A stretch of 64,000 bases of DNA from Agromyces cerinus subsp. cerinus (GTDB taxonomy: Bacteria > Actinomycetota > Actinomycetes > Actinomycetales > Microbacteriaceae), in NCBI RefSeq assembly GCF_900142065.1, contig NZ_FSRJ01000001.1, forward strand, positions 930,001 through 994,000. The letters run 5' to 3'. Below are positions 35,894 through 44,480 of this stretch, piece by piece; the stretch's first letter is position 1; each line of letters opens with the position of its first letter. Both the position numbers and the translations under genes were made by a program. The notes below the pieces were generated by a model. It searched no databases. It was given only the letters and a program-made list of their open reading frames with translations, and was not told the origin of the DNA.

Positions 35894-36829
35894 GTGCGCT
35901 CGTCATTCGCGCTCATCGCCACGGCCGGCATCATCGCCCTGACGTTGTCGGGTTGCGCTTCGGCGCCCGCCCCCGAGGCGGGATCCGGTGATTCCTCCGA
36001 CGCAGTCACGGTGAAGGGCGACTTCGGCGACACGCCTCGCGTCACGTTCCCGACGCCGCTCGAGCCCGACGAGACGCAGTGCACCGAGGTCATCGAGGGC
36101 GACGGCGAGCTCCTCCAGGAGGGTCAGATCGTGCTGCTCGGCGCGTCGCTCTTCAACGGTACGACCGGTGAATCGGTGCAGTCCGTCGGCTACGACGGTG
36201 AGCCCGTCCCGCTCGCGGTCGGCGGCGACACGTTGACGGCCTTCACGAAGGGGCTGAGCTGCGCCCGCGAAGGATCTCGGGTCGTCGTGGTTGCGCCGTC
36301 CGAAGAGGCCATCCGGCCGTCGGACGACCCCACGAGCGCAGAAGGCGGCGACAGCGTCGTGGCGGTCTTCGACGTGCAGCGCGCATTCATGCCGCGCGCC
36401 GACGGTGCGGTGCGGCTCAGCCGCGACGGCTTCCCCGCCGTGGTGCTCGCACCCGACGGCCGCCCCGGCATCACGGTGCCGAAGGCCGCTCCCTTCGAGA
36501 CCACCCAGGTGGAGGTCCTGAAAGAGGGTTCGGGCGAGGTCGTGGAATCCGGTGACGCCGTGGTCGTGCACTACACCAGCGTCACCTGGGACGAGAGCGA
36601 CGTGTTCGACTCGACCTGGGAGAAGGGCGCCCCGACCATCGTCACCGTCACCGACGGCGAGGGCGGCCAGATGCCCGCGGGCTTCTCGGAAGCGGTCATC
36701 GGGCAGAAGGTCGGTTCGCAGGTCGCGGTCGTGGTGCCGCCGAGTGCCGGCTTCGGCGACCAAGGGAACGCCTCGGTTCCCGCAGGTTCCACGCTCTTTT
36801 ACGTCATCGACATCCTGGGCGTGATCTGA
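35894..36829 (+). CDS. FKBP-type peptidyl-prolyl isomerase lipoprotein
   Basis: 311-residue exported lipoprotein. Signal peptide with lipobox LTLSGCAS (Cys near residue 21), a linker, then two FKBP-like halves: a degenerate one around 60-165 (EGQIVLLGASLFNGTTGE) and a complete one from about 205 (GDAVVVHYTSVTWDESDVFDST, VIGQKVGSQVAVVVPP, STLFYVIDILGV). It folds secreted proteins on the outer face of the membrane. GTG 35894 has GAGGA upstream. FKBP genes sit next to pafBC in several Actinobacteria. Confidence 0.92.
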   Translation: MRSSFALIATAGIIALTLSGCASAPAPEAGSGDSSDAVTVKGDFGDTPRVTFPTPLEPDETQCTEVIEGDGELLQEGQIVLLGASLFNGTTGESVQSVGYDGEPVPLAVGGDTLTAFTKGLSCAREGSRVVVVAPSEEAIRPSDDPTSAEGGDSVVAVFDVQRAFMPRADGAVRLSRDGFPAVVLAPDGRPGITVPKAAPFETTQVEVLKEGSGEVVESGDAVVVHYTSVTWDESDVFDSTWEKGAPTIVTVTDGEGGQMPAGFSEAVIGQKVGSQVAVVVPPSAGFGDQGNASVPAGSTLFYVIDILGVI

Positions 36830-36879
36830 GCCCGTCGAGGCGGCCCTCGCCGTCACCGCGGTTCAGTAAGATCGCACGT

Positions 36880-37923
36880 GTGGCGAGCGGCGGAGTGAAC
36901 AAGGGCGAGTCGAAGATCCCGGTCGAGGACCGCTTGTTCAGCCTCGTGCTCGCATTGCTCGCAACCGAGACGGGTCTGCTGAAGTCCGAGATCCTGTCGA
37001 CGGTGCGCGGCTACGCCGAGCGATTCGATTCCGCCGGTCAGAATGCGAATCTCGAGCGCCAGTTCGAGCGTGACAAAGACGACATCCGCGAGCTCGGCAT
37101 CCCGCTCGAGACCGTCGAATCGCCCGATCGCCCCGGCGACAACCAGGCGCTGCGCTACCGGATCCCCAAGGGCCAGTACGACCTGCCCGATGAGGTGCGG
37201 TTCACGCCCGACGAGCTCGCGCTCCTCGGGCTCGCCGCCGAGGTCTGGCGCGAAGCGTCGCTCTCGGCCGACTCGCAGCGCGCGCTCACGAAGCTCCGTT
37301 CCCTCGGCATCGAGCCACGTGAACCGGTGATCGGCTATGCACCGCGACTGCGCGTGCGCGACACGGCGTTCGAGCCGCTGCGACAGGCGCTCGACCGTCG
37401 CCAGTCGGTGCGGTTCGGTTACTTCAAGCCCGGTGAGGCCGAGCCGCGCCGGCGCACGGTCGACCCGCTCGCCGTCGTGCTCCACGACGGCCGGTGGCAC
37501 CTGCATGCGTACGATCACGACGCCGCCGGCCCCCGCACCTTCCTGCTCTCGCGCATCATTGGCGACGTGACGCCGGTGCCCGGCTCGAGTTTCGAGGCGC
37601 CGCCGCTCGGCGTTCAAGACCGCATCATCGCCGAGCTGCAGGAGCTGCACGAGCGCAACGTCGCCGACCTCGCGGTCACCGGCGGCAGCGACGCAGAGGT
37701 GCGGCTCGGCAAGCGCGCGATCGAGGGCGATGAAGATGCCGGGGTCATCCGCCTGCACTACACGGATGCCGCGGTGTTCGCCGACGAACTCGCCGCATAC
37801 GGTCCCGAGGTCCGCGTGCTGTCGCCGGTGATGCTGCGCGATGCCGTTCGCGACCGGCTCCGCGCCGTCGCAGCCGCACACCGCGACGTCTCGGACGAAA
37901 CAGCAGGGGAGGGGCAGTCCTGA
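36880..37923 (+). CDS. pafB: PafB, HTH-WYL DNA-damage response regulator
   Basis: 347-residue protein with N-terminal winged helix (EDRLFSLVLALLATETGLLKSE) and a WYL domain (RQSVRFGYFKPGE, GRWHLHAYD, TFLLSRI) plus C-terminal WCX region. PafBC form a heterodimer that activates LexA-independent DNA-repair genes in mycobacteria. GTG 36880 follows TAAGAT (36867-36872) by seven bases, a leaderless start. The stop overlaps pafC by one base (TGATG), implying equal synthesis of both subunits. pafA, which gave the name, is absent. Confidence 0.9.
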   Translation: MASGGVNKGESKIPVEDRLFSLVLALLATETGLLKSEILSTVRGYAERFDSAGQNANLERQFERDKDDIRELGIPLETVESPDRPGDNQALRYRIPKGQYDLPDEVRFTPDELALLGLAAEVWREASLSADSQRALTKLRSLGIEPREPVIGYAPRLRVRDTAFEPLRQALDRRQSVRFGYFKPGEAEPRRRTVDPLAVVLHDGRWHLHAYDHDAAGPRTFLLSRIIGDVTPVPGSSFEAPPLGVQDRIIAELQELHERNVADLAVTGGSDAEVRLGKRAIEGDEDAGVIRLHYTDAAVFADELAAYGPEVRVLSPVMLRDAVRDRLRAVAAAHRDVSDETAGEGQS

Positions 37924-38942
37924 TGGCCAAGCGCTCGAAGCCGTTGAAGGCGCCCGACAAGCTCGTCTTCCTGCTTTCCTTCGTGCCGTATCTACTCGAA
38001 CAGCGCGTCGTCGACGTCGACGAGGCGGCGGCCCACTTCGGGCTCACCGAAGACGAGATCCGCCACGCCGTGCGACTCATCGCGACGTCCGGGCTGCCCG
38101 GCGAGACCGGCACGTACCAGCCGAACGACCTGTTCGACATCGACTGGGACGCCTTCGAGGAAGACGACGTGATCGTCATCGTGCATCACGTCGCGATCGA
38201 CGATGCACCGCGACTGTCGGCCCGTGAGGCGGCGGCGCTCATCGCCGGTCTGCAGTACCTCTCGGCATCGCCCGAGAACGCCGGCAGGGCCTCGCTCGCC
38301 TCGCTCATGGCCAAGCTCACGGCCGGGGCATCCGCTGCACCCAGCCGTCTGGCGGTCGCGGAGACCGAAGCGGATGCCTCGCTGGCCCTGATCCGCGAGG
38401 CCGTGACGGGCGGCCGTCAGCTCGAGTTCGACTACCGCAACGCGCTCGGCGTCGCGGGGCGTCGACGCGTCGACCCGCTGCGCATCCTCTCGCAGGACGC
38501 CGACTGGTACCTGCAGGCCTATTGCCACACGCGCGAAGACGTGCGGAACTTCCGGGTCGACCGCATGAGCGAACTACTCGTCTCCGACACTGCGATCGAA
38601 GACCACTCCGACCGCACGGTGCCCGACACGCTCTTCCAGAGCTCGGACTCCGACCTCGACGTGGTCGTCGACGTCGCCCCCGAGACGTTGCCGCTGCTCG
38701 CCGACTACCTCGCCGACGCTCGCACCGAACAGGTCGACGGGCGTCTGCGGGTGACGTTGCGCCTGGCGCACGTGCACGGTCTCAAGCGCCTCGTCGCCGG
38801 ACTTCCCGGCCTCGTGACCGTCGTGTCGCCGGCCGAGGCTCGAGCCGTCGTCGCGGAGTGGGCGGCAGCGGGCTTGGCAGGCTACGCTGAACCCGTACCC
38901 TCCGATGTCGGGCGGGACCAGCCTGACATCGACGACAGGTAG
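37923..38942 (+). CDS. pafC: PafC, HTH-WYL DNA-damage response regulator
   Basis: 339-residue partner of PafB, same domain order: winged helix (KLVFLLSFVPYLLEQR, DEAAAHFGLTEDEIRHAVRL), WYL domain (LEFDYRNALGVAGRR, DWYLQAYCHTRE, FRVDRM) and C-terminal WCX. In mycobacterial PafBC the WYL domains sense single-stranded DNA. One-base overlap with pafB. The stop codon TAG (38940-38942) lies inside a perfect inverted repeat that also holds the tatA -10 box. Confidence 0.9.
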   Translation: MAKRSKPLKAPDKLVFLLSFVPYLLEQRVVDVDEAAAHFGLTEDEIRHAVRLIATSGLPGETGTYQPNDLFDIDWDAFEEDDVIVIVHHVAIDDAPRLSAREAAALIAGLQYLSASPENAGRASLASLMAKLTAGASAAPSRLAVAETEADASLALIREAVTGGRQLEFDYRNALGVAGRRRVDPLRILSQDADWYLQAYCHTREDVRNFRVDRMSELLVSDTAIEDHSDRTVPDTLFQSSDSDLDVVVDVAPETLPLLADYLADARTEQVDGRLRVTLRLAHVHGLKRLVAGLPGLVTVVSPAEARAVVAEWAAAGLAGYAEPVPSDVGRDQPDIDDR

Positions 38943-38951
38943 ACTGTCGTC
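38931..38951 (+). promoter_or_regulatory. Inverted repeat around the tatA -10 box
   Basis: GACGACAG-GTAGA-CTGTCGTC is a perfect 8-5-8 inverted repeat overlapping the pafC stop. TAGACT at 38940-38945 within it is a plausible -10 for tatA, giving a leader of about 30 nt. It may be an operator or an attenuating hairpin. Confidence 0.4.
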
Positions 38952-38980
38952 ACCCTCACTGACGAAACGGACGAACCCCC

Positions 38981-39190
38981 ATGTGGCAAGGCTTCACTGG
39001 TTGGCACGCGCTGATCATCCTCGTGGTCATCCTGTTGCTCTTCGGAGCTCCCAAGCTTCCCGCGCTCGCCCGTAGCCTCGGACAGTCGATGAAGATCCTC
39101 AAGACCGAGGTTCGTTCCGACAAGACCGATCCCGACGCGACCGACGAGACGCCGAAGGCCGACGCCCCGGATTCCGGCAAGAACTCCTGA
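38981..39190 (+). CDS. tatA: Sec-independent translocase subunit TatA
   Basis: 69-residue TatA: one N-terminal transmembrane helix (WHALIILVVILLLFGAPKLP), the FGAPKLP hinge, an amphipathic helix (ARSLGQSMKILKTE) and a charged tail. It forms the pore-like part of the twin-arginine system for folded proteins. It is followed by tatC 5 bp later. No tatB is in the window. Confidence 0.95.
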   Translation: MWQGFTGWHALIILVVILLLFGAPKLPALARSLGQSMKILKTEVRSDKTDPDATDETPKADAPDSGKNS

Positions 39191-39195
39191 CCACG

Positions 39196-39993
39196 GTGAC
39201 CGCGGTGAAAGATCGCGGTGAGAAGGACCGCGAGAAGCGGATGTCGCTCGGTCAGCATCTGATCGAGCTCCGCAAGCGCCTCTTCATCTCCGCGATCGCG
39301 ATTGTGGTGGGCGGTGTGCTCGGCTGGTGGCTGACCGACGTCCTCGTCTGGGAAGCGATTCAGGCCCCCGTGCACAACGTCGCCGAGGCCCAGGGCACCG
39401 AGACGGCGATCGTCTTCCCGACGATCTCGAGCGCGTTCGACCTGCGACTGCAGATCGCCTTCACGATCGGCCTGGTGATCTCGAGTCCGGTCTGGCTGTA
39501 CCAGATCTTCGCGTTCCTCGTTCCGGGGCTCAACAAGAAGGAACGGCGGTTCACGCTCGCCTTCTTCGCGACCGCGATCCCGTTGTTCTTCGCGGGCTGC
39601 GCAGCCGGATGGTTCGTGCTGCCGAACATCGTGAAGCTCATGACGAGCTTCGTGCCGGGTGACGCGCTGTCGCTGCTCACGGCGAAGGAGTACATCGACT
39701 TCGTGCTGAAGCTCGTCGTCGCGATCGGCGTCGCCTTCGTGGTGCCGGTGTTCATCGTGCTGCTGAACTTCGCCGGTGTGATCAGTGCCGCGTCGATCAT
39801 CAAGTCGTGGCGAGTGGCGATCCTCGTGATCGTGCTGTTCACCGCGATCGCGACGCCGTCGGCCGATGTCGTCTCGATGTTCATGCTCGCCATTCCGATG
39901 ATCGTGCTCTACTTCGCGGCTTGGTTCCTCGCGCACCTGCATGATCGTCGTGTCGCGCGCCGCAACCTGCTCGAATTCGGGGAGCCTGTCTAG
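39196..39993 (+). CDS. tatC: Sec-independent translocase subunit TatC
   Basis: 265-residue six-helix receptor for twin-arginine signal peptides. The conserved LGQHLIELRKRLFISA opens the protein, followed by FLVPGLNKKERRF with the conserved Glu region and GVAFVVPVFIVLLNFAGVI. The GTG start at 39196 lies 5 bp after tatA; a more N-terminal basic tail of about 16 residues precedes the core. Its stop codon TAG is part of the TAGGCT -10 candidate of helY. Confidence 0.94.
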   Translation: MTAVKDRGEKDREKRMSLGQHLIELRKRLFISAIAIVVGGVLGWWLTDVLVWEAIQAPVHNVAEAQGTETAIVFPTISSAFDLRLQIAFTIGLVISSPVWLYQIFAFLVPGLNKKERRFTLAFFATAIPLFFAGCAAGWFVLPNIVKLMTSFVPGDALSLLTAKEYIDFVLKLVVAIGVAFVVPVFIVLLNFAGVISAASIIKSWRVAILVIVLFTAIATPSADVVSMFMLAIPMIVLYFAAWFLAHLHDRRVARRNLLEFGEPV

Positions 39994-40002
39994 GCTGGAG
40001 GG

Positions 40003-42438
40003 GTGATGAGCCTCTCGCCGGCCGAGCGTTACGCGCTCTCCCGTCAGCAACGCAGCCAGCCGCGTCTCGCCGACTTCGTCGCGGGTCAGCGATTCGACCT
40101 CGATCCGTTCCAGCTCGCCGCCTGCGGCGCGCTGGACGATGGGCGCAGCGTGCTCGTCGCCGCGCCGACCGGCGCGGGCAAGACGATCATCGCCGAGTTC
40201 GCGGTGTTCCTCGCCATGCAGGAGCAGGGCGCGAAGGTCTTCTACACGACCCCGATCAAGGCGCTCTCGAACCAGAAGTACCAGGAGTTCGTCGACACCT
40301 GGGGCGCCGAGTCGGTCGGCCTTCTCACCGGAGACACGAACGTCAACTCGGGTGCGCGCATCGTCGTGATGACGACCGAGGTGCTGCGCAACATGCTGTA
40401 CGCCGACTCGCCGCTGCTCGATCGTCTCGCGTACGTGGTGATGGACGAGGTGCACTACCTCGCCGATCGCTTCCGCGGGGCCGTCTGGGAGGAGGTCATC
40501 ATCCACCTCCCCGAGGCGGTGCGCCTCGTCTCCCTGTCGGCCACGGTCTCGAACGCCGAGGAGTTCGGCGACTGGCTGCAGGCCGTGCGCGGCGACACCG
40601 ACGTCATCGTCTCCGAGGAGCGGCCCGTGCCGCTCGAACAGCACGTGATCGTGAAGTCGAAGATGCTCGACCTCTTCGACTCCTCGGGACAGGCATCGAC
40701 GAATCGGGTGAACCCGGAGCTCAAGCAGCTCGCGCGGGCGGGCGGGCGATCGATCTCCGGTCGCTCGACTCGCGGGCAACGCGGTGGCGACCGGGGCAGG
40801 TATCACCGCGACGTCCGGGCGGGCAACGGTCGGGCGGACCGCCCCGAGGTCGTCGCGATGCTGCAGGGCAAGAACCTGCTGCCCGCGATCGTGTTCATCT
40901 TCTCGCGCGCCGGGTGCGATCAGGCGGTGCGCCAAGTGCTGCGCAGCGGCATCCGTCTCACCGAATCCGCGGAGCGCGCTGAGATCCGGCAGATCGTGGA
41001 GTCCCGGGCCCGGATGCTCCGCGACGAGGATCTCGCGGTGCTCGGCTACTGGGAGTGGCTCGAGGGTCTCGAGCGCGGCGTCGCCGCCCACCATGCGGGC
41101 ATGCTCCCGGCGTTCAAGGAGATCGTCGAGGAGCTGTTCCAGCTGAAGCTCCTGAAGGTCGTCTTCGCGACCGAGACGCTCGCCCTCGGCGTCAACATGC
41201 CGGCTCGTTCGGTGGTGCTCGAGAAGCTCGAGAAGTTCAACGGCGAGGCGAGGGTGCCGATCACGCCGGGGGAGTACACCCAGCTCACCGGTCGCGCCGG
41301 TCGCCGCGGCATCGACGTCGAGGGCCATTCGGTCATCCAGTGGGTCGACGGCCTCGATCCCGAAGCCGTCGCCGCGCTCGCCTCACGGCGCAGCTACCCG
41401 CTCAACTCGAGCTTCCGGCCCACGTACAACATGGCCGTCAACCTCATCGACCAGTTCGGCCGTGAGCGCACCCGCCAGATCCTCGAGCTCTCGTTCGCGC
41501 AGTTCCAGGCCGACCGTGCCGTGGTCGACCTCGCCCGCACCCTCCGCAAGCAGGAGGAGTCGATGGCGGGCTTCGAGCAGGCGATGCGCTGCCACCTCGG
41601 CGACTTCGGCGAGTACGCCGCCCTCCGGCGCCGCATCGGCGAGATCGAGCGGCAGTCGTCGAAGGGCAACCCGACGCATGCGCAGCGCGATCGCATGCAG
41701 CGCGACCTCACGGACGCGCGCAAGGCGATGCGCGCCCATCCCTGCCACGGCTGCGCCGAGCGCGAATCGCACGCCCGCTGGGCCGAGCGCTGGTGGCGGC
41801 TGAAGACCGAGCACGAGCAGCTCTCCCGTCAGATCCGCACCCGAACCGGCCAGGTCGCGAAGCGCTTCGACCGGGTCACCGAGGTGCTCGAGTCGCTCGG
41901 CTACCTCGACCGCGACGCATCCGGGGCCCTCGTCTCCACCTCGTCGGGGCGCATCCTGAAGCGCATCTACGGTGAACGCGACCTGCTCGTGGCCGAGTGC
42001 CTGCGGCGGGGCCTCTGGGACGGCCTCGACGAGGCCGGCATCGCCGCGATGGCGGCATCGCTCGTCTACGAGCCGCGCCGCGACGACAGCAACGTCGAGT
42101 ACCGGCTGCCCCGTGGCCGGTTCCGTGAGGCGTTCGAACGCACGGCCGACACCTGGGCGGTGCTCGACGACGTCGAGCGCGACCATCGACTTCCCGGCAG
42201 CGAGGTGCCCTCGCCTGCGCTGGCGTCGGCGATGCACGCGTGGGCTCGCGGCACGAGTCTCGGAACGGTGCTCGCCGACACCGAGCTCGCGGCGGGCGAC
42301 TTCGTGCGCCTGTCGAAGCAGGTGGTCGATCTGCTCGACCAGGTGTCGATCGTCGCCGATGCCGAACTCGGGGCGACGGCACGGTCCGCGATCGACGCCG
42401 TGCGGCGCGGGGTCGTCGCGTACGGCGCACCCGCGTGA
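40003..42438 (+). CDS. helY: HelY/Ski2-like DEAD/DEAH RNA helicase
   Basis: 811-residue SF2 helicase of the Ski2/Mtr4 family. Walker A is APTGAGKTIIAEF near residue 52, motif II DEVHYL near 148, motif III SLSATVSN, motif VI QLTGRAGRRGID near 430, then a winged helix, ratchet and coiled-coil region, and the C-terminal DSHCT-type domain (VEYRLPRGRFREAFERTADT). It probably unwinds structured RNA. The location after tatC is conserved in Actinobacteria. GTG 40003 lies six bases after TAGGCT; ATG 40006 is an equally possible start. Confidence 0.93.
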   Translation: MMSLSPAERYALSRQQRSQPRLADFVAGQRFDLDPFQLAACGALDDGRSVLVAAPTGAGKTIIAEFAVFLAMQEQGAKVFYTTPIKALSNQKYQEFVDTWGAESVGLLTGDTNVNSGARIVVMTTEVLRNMLYADSPLLDRLAYVVMDEVHYLADRFRGAVWEEVIIHLPEAVRLVSLSATVSNAEEFGDWLQAVRGDTDVIVSEERPVPLEQHVIVKSKMLDLFDSSGQASTNRVNPELKQLARAGGRSISGRSTRGQRGGDRGRYHRDVRAGNGRADRPEVVAMLQGKNLLPAIVFIFSRAGCDQAVRQVLRSGIRLTESAERAEIRQIVESRARMLRDEDLAVLGYWEWLEGLERGVAAHHAGMLPAFKEIVEELFQLKLLKVVFATETLALGVNMPARSVVLEKLEKFNGEARVPITPGEYTQLTGRAGRRGIDVEGHSVIQWVDGLDPEAVAALASRRSYPLNSSFRPTYNMAVNLIDQFGRERTRQILELSFAQFQADRAVVDLARTLRKQEESMAGFEQAMRCHLGDFGEYAALRRRIGEIERQSSKGNPTHAQRDRMQRDLTDARKAMRAHPCHGCAERESHARWAERWWRLKTEHEQLSRQIRTRTGQVAKRFDRVTEVLESLGYLDRDASGALVSTSSGRILKRIYGERDLLVAECLRRGLWDGLDEAGIAAMAASLVYEPRRDDSNVEYRLPRGRFREAFERTADTWAVLDDVERDHRLPGSEVPSPALASAMHAWARGTSLGTVLADTELAAGDFVRLSKQVVDLLDQVSIVADAELGATARSAIDAVRRGVVAYGAPA

Positions 42439-42468
42439 GCGCGCCCATCGGTCGCTTAGGCTGATCTG

Positions 42469-44037
42469 GTGCCCGAGAAGACCCATCGACCCATGCTGCC
42501 GCTCTGGGGCGCGGTGCTCGCCGCGGCTGCAGGCGGGTTCGCTTACGACCTCGGCTTTCCGGGTGCGAGCATCTGGCCGCTCGCGTTCGTCGGCATCGCG
42601 CTCGCACTGATCAGCCTCGTCGGGCGGTCGTCCTGGGGAGCCGCCCTCGTGGGTCTGGTCTTCGGGCTCTCGTTCTACATGCTGCAGGTCTCGTGGACCT
42701 CGCTCTACCTCGGTCCGGTGCCGTGGCTCGCGCTCTCGATCCTCGAGTCCCTCTTCGTCGCGGGCGGGGGCGTGCTGATCGCGCTCGCGTACCGGTGGTT
42801 GCCGCGTGTGAGCGACTCGCGGTGGATACGCCTGGTCGCGCTGCCGCTGCTGGTCGCAGGTCTCTGGTGCGTGCGCGAGGCTGCGAGCGGCACCATGCCC
42901 TACGGCGGATTCCCGTGGGGCCGGGCGGCACTCAGCCAGTCCGAGAGCCCGTTCGCCCAAGTCGTGTCGTGGGCAGGTTCGACGGGGCTGAGCTTCGTGA
43001 TGGTCGCCATCGTGGCCGGAATCATCGAGTGGGTGCGGCTCGCGGGTTGGCGCCGGCCGGTCACCGTGCTGCCGGTCGTCGGGCTGCTCGCCGTCGCGAT
43101 GCTGGTGCCCGCTTGGCAGACGGCGCCGGCGGGGGACCTCCGCGTCGCGAGCGTGCAGGGCGACGGACCGGCCGGGTACTTCGACGAGCGCGAACCCGGC
43201 GACGTGCTCGCCGCGCAGCTTGCCGCGACCGAGCCGATCCTCGACGAGCCCGGCATCGACGTGCTGCTCTGGCCCGAGGGCGGTTCCGACATCGACCCGA
43301 CGCGCAGCGAGTCGGTCGCCGGCATCTTCGATCGGTTGAGCGAAGAACTCGATGCGCCGGTCGTGCTCAACACGGTGACCATGCGCGACGACGAGTACTT
43401 CAACACCTCGATGCTGTGGCGTGCGGGGGAGGGCGCCGTCGAGATGTACGACAAGCGGCACCCGGTGCCCTTCGGCGAGTACATCCCCGATCGTGACTTC
43501 TGGTACTCGCTCGCACCCGACCTGATCGGCCTCGTGCAGCGCGGCTACACCCCGGGCACGAACGCCCCGGTGTTCGACCTCGGCGACGCCGTCACCGGGC
43601 TCGCGATCTGCTTCGACGTCATCTACGACGACGTCATCTGGGAGGGCGCACGCGACGGCGCGCAGCTCTACATGTTCCAGACGAACAACGCCGACTTCCG
43701 GGGCACCGATGAGAACGAGCAGCAACTCGCGATCGCTCGGCTCCGGGCGATCGAGACGGGTCGCTCGGTCGTGAACATCTCGACCGTCGGCACGAGCCAG
43801 GTGATCGACCCCTCGGGTCGCACGATCGACTCGCTGCCCGCCTACGAGCAGGGTGCGATGGTCACCGACGTCGAACTGCGCGACGGACTCACGCCGTCGG
43901 TCGTGCTCGGCTCGAGCGTGCCGATGGTGATCGTGATCGGTTCACTGGCGGCACTGATCGCCGCCGGGGTCATCGCACGCCGACGGTCTCGCGACCGCGG
44001 CGGCGATGACGACGCCATCGCTGCGGATGCCGCCTAG
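42469..44037 (+). CDS. lnt: Apolipoprotein N-acyltransferase Lnt
   Basis: 522-residue membrane enzyme adding the third acyl chain to lipoproteins. Six to eight N-terminal helices are followed by a carbon-nitrogen hydrolase domain with the triad Glu in LLWPEGGSD, Lys in MYDKRHPVPFGEY and Cys in AICFDVIYDD. A last helix and a charged tail end the protein. The FKBP lipoprotein upstream could be one of its substrates. GTG 42469 follows TAGGCT (42457-42462) by six bases. Its stop shares the CTAG tetranucleotide with rbpA. Confidence 0.9.
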   Translation: MPEKTHRPMLPLWGAVLAAAAGGFAYDLGFPGASIWPLAFVGIALALISLVGRSSWGAALVGLVFGLSFYMLQVSWTSLYLGPVPWLALSILESLFVAGGGVLIALAYRWLPRVSDSRWIRLVALPLLVAGLWCVREAASGTMPYGGFPWGRAALSQSESPFAQVVSWAGSTGLSFVMVAIVAGIIEWVRLAGWRRPVTVLPVVGLLAVAMLVPAWQTAPAGDLRVASVQGDGPAGYFDEREPGDVLAAQLAATEPILDEPGIDVLLWPEGGSDIDPTRSESVAGIFDRLSEELDAPVVLNTVTMRDDEYFNTSMLWRAGEGAVEMYDKRHPVPFGEYIPDRDFWYSLAPDLIGLVQRGYTPGTNAPVFDLGDAVTGLAICFDVIYDDVIWEGARDGAQLYMFQTNNADFRGTDENEQQLAIARLRAIETGRSVVNISTVGTSQVIDPSGRTIDSLPAYEQGAMVTDVELRDGLTPSVVLGSSVPMVIVIGSLAALIAAGVIARRRSRDRGGDDDAIAADAA

Positions 44038-44396
44038 GCGCCGATCTTCTGGCCGCGACGGGCGCGAAGATAGCTGAGCCGCTCCTCGAGCAGCTCTTCG
44101 AGCTCGGCGCGCGTGCGTCGCTCGAGCAGCATGTCCCAGTGGGTGCGGGCGACCTTCTCGCCCGAGCGGTCGATCTCGACCGGCTTCGAGTCCACGAGCA
44201 GCACAGCGGATGCTCCGCAGTGCTTGCACTCCCACGACTCGGGCAGCTCGGCCTCGGTCGAGAACGTCATCACGGTCTCGCGTCCGCAGGTCTCGCAGCG
44301 ATAGGTGTACTCCGCACGGTCTGCGAACACCACGCCGTCTTCACTCTGCAGGCTCTGTGCGCCGATGCGCATGCCTCGAAGGCTCCTGTCCGCCAT
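44034..44396 (-). CDS. rbpA: RNA polymerase-binding protein RbpA
   Basis: 120-residue actinobacterial RbpA, which binds the sigma-A/RNA polymerase holoenzyme and stabilises open complexes. It begins MADRSLRGMRIGAQSLQSE, has the zinc-type CETCG and CKHCG pair around residues 34-60, and the sigma-interacting C-terminal helix HWDMLLERRTRAELEELLEERL. GAGAGGAG precedes the ATG. It is convergent with lnt; both genes end on the same CTAG (44034-44037). Confidence 0.95.
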   Translation of the reverse strand: MADRSLRGMRIGAQSLQSEDGVVFADRAEYTYRCETCGRETVMTFSTEAELPESWECKHCGASAVLLVDSKPVEIDRSGEKVARTHWDMLLERRTRAELEELLEERLSYLRARRGQKIGA

Positions 44397-44480
44397 GGCG
44401 TACTCCTCTCGCTCGTCTCCATGTCTAAACGATCAAGCTGGGCATTCCCTTTCCGGAGCCTGAGGTTTACCGGGGAATTC
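44397..44480 (-). promoter_or_regulatory. rbpA promoter region
   Basis: On the minus strand GGAAA and GTT are separated by 19 bp upstream of rbpA, close to the SigR/SigH (oxidative stress ECF sigma) pattern GGAAT-N18-GTT. rbpA of Streptomyces is SigR-controlled. The spacer is one base long and the sixth base differs, so the match is tentative. GAGAGGAG is the ribosome-binding site. Confidence 0.3.

Noticed and set aside
38956..43725. Two long minus-strand frames opposite tatA-helY-lnt
   Set aside because: The plus-strand genes are unmistakable; the antisense frames are low-complexity Arg/Glu/His peptides.
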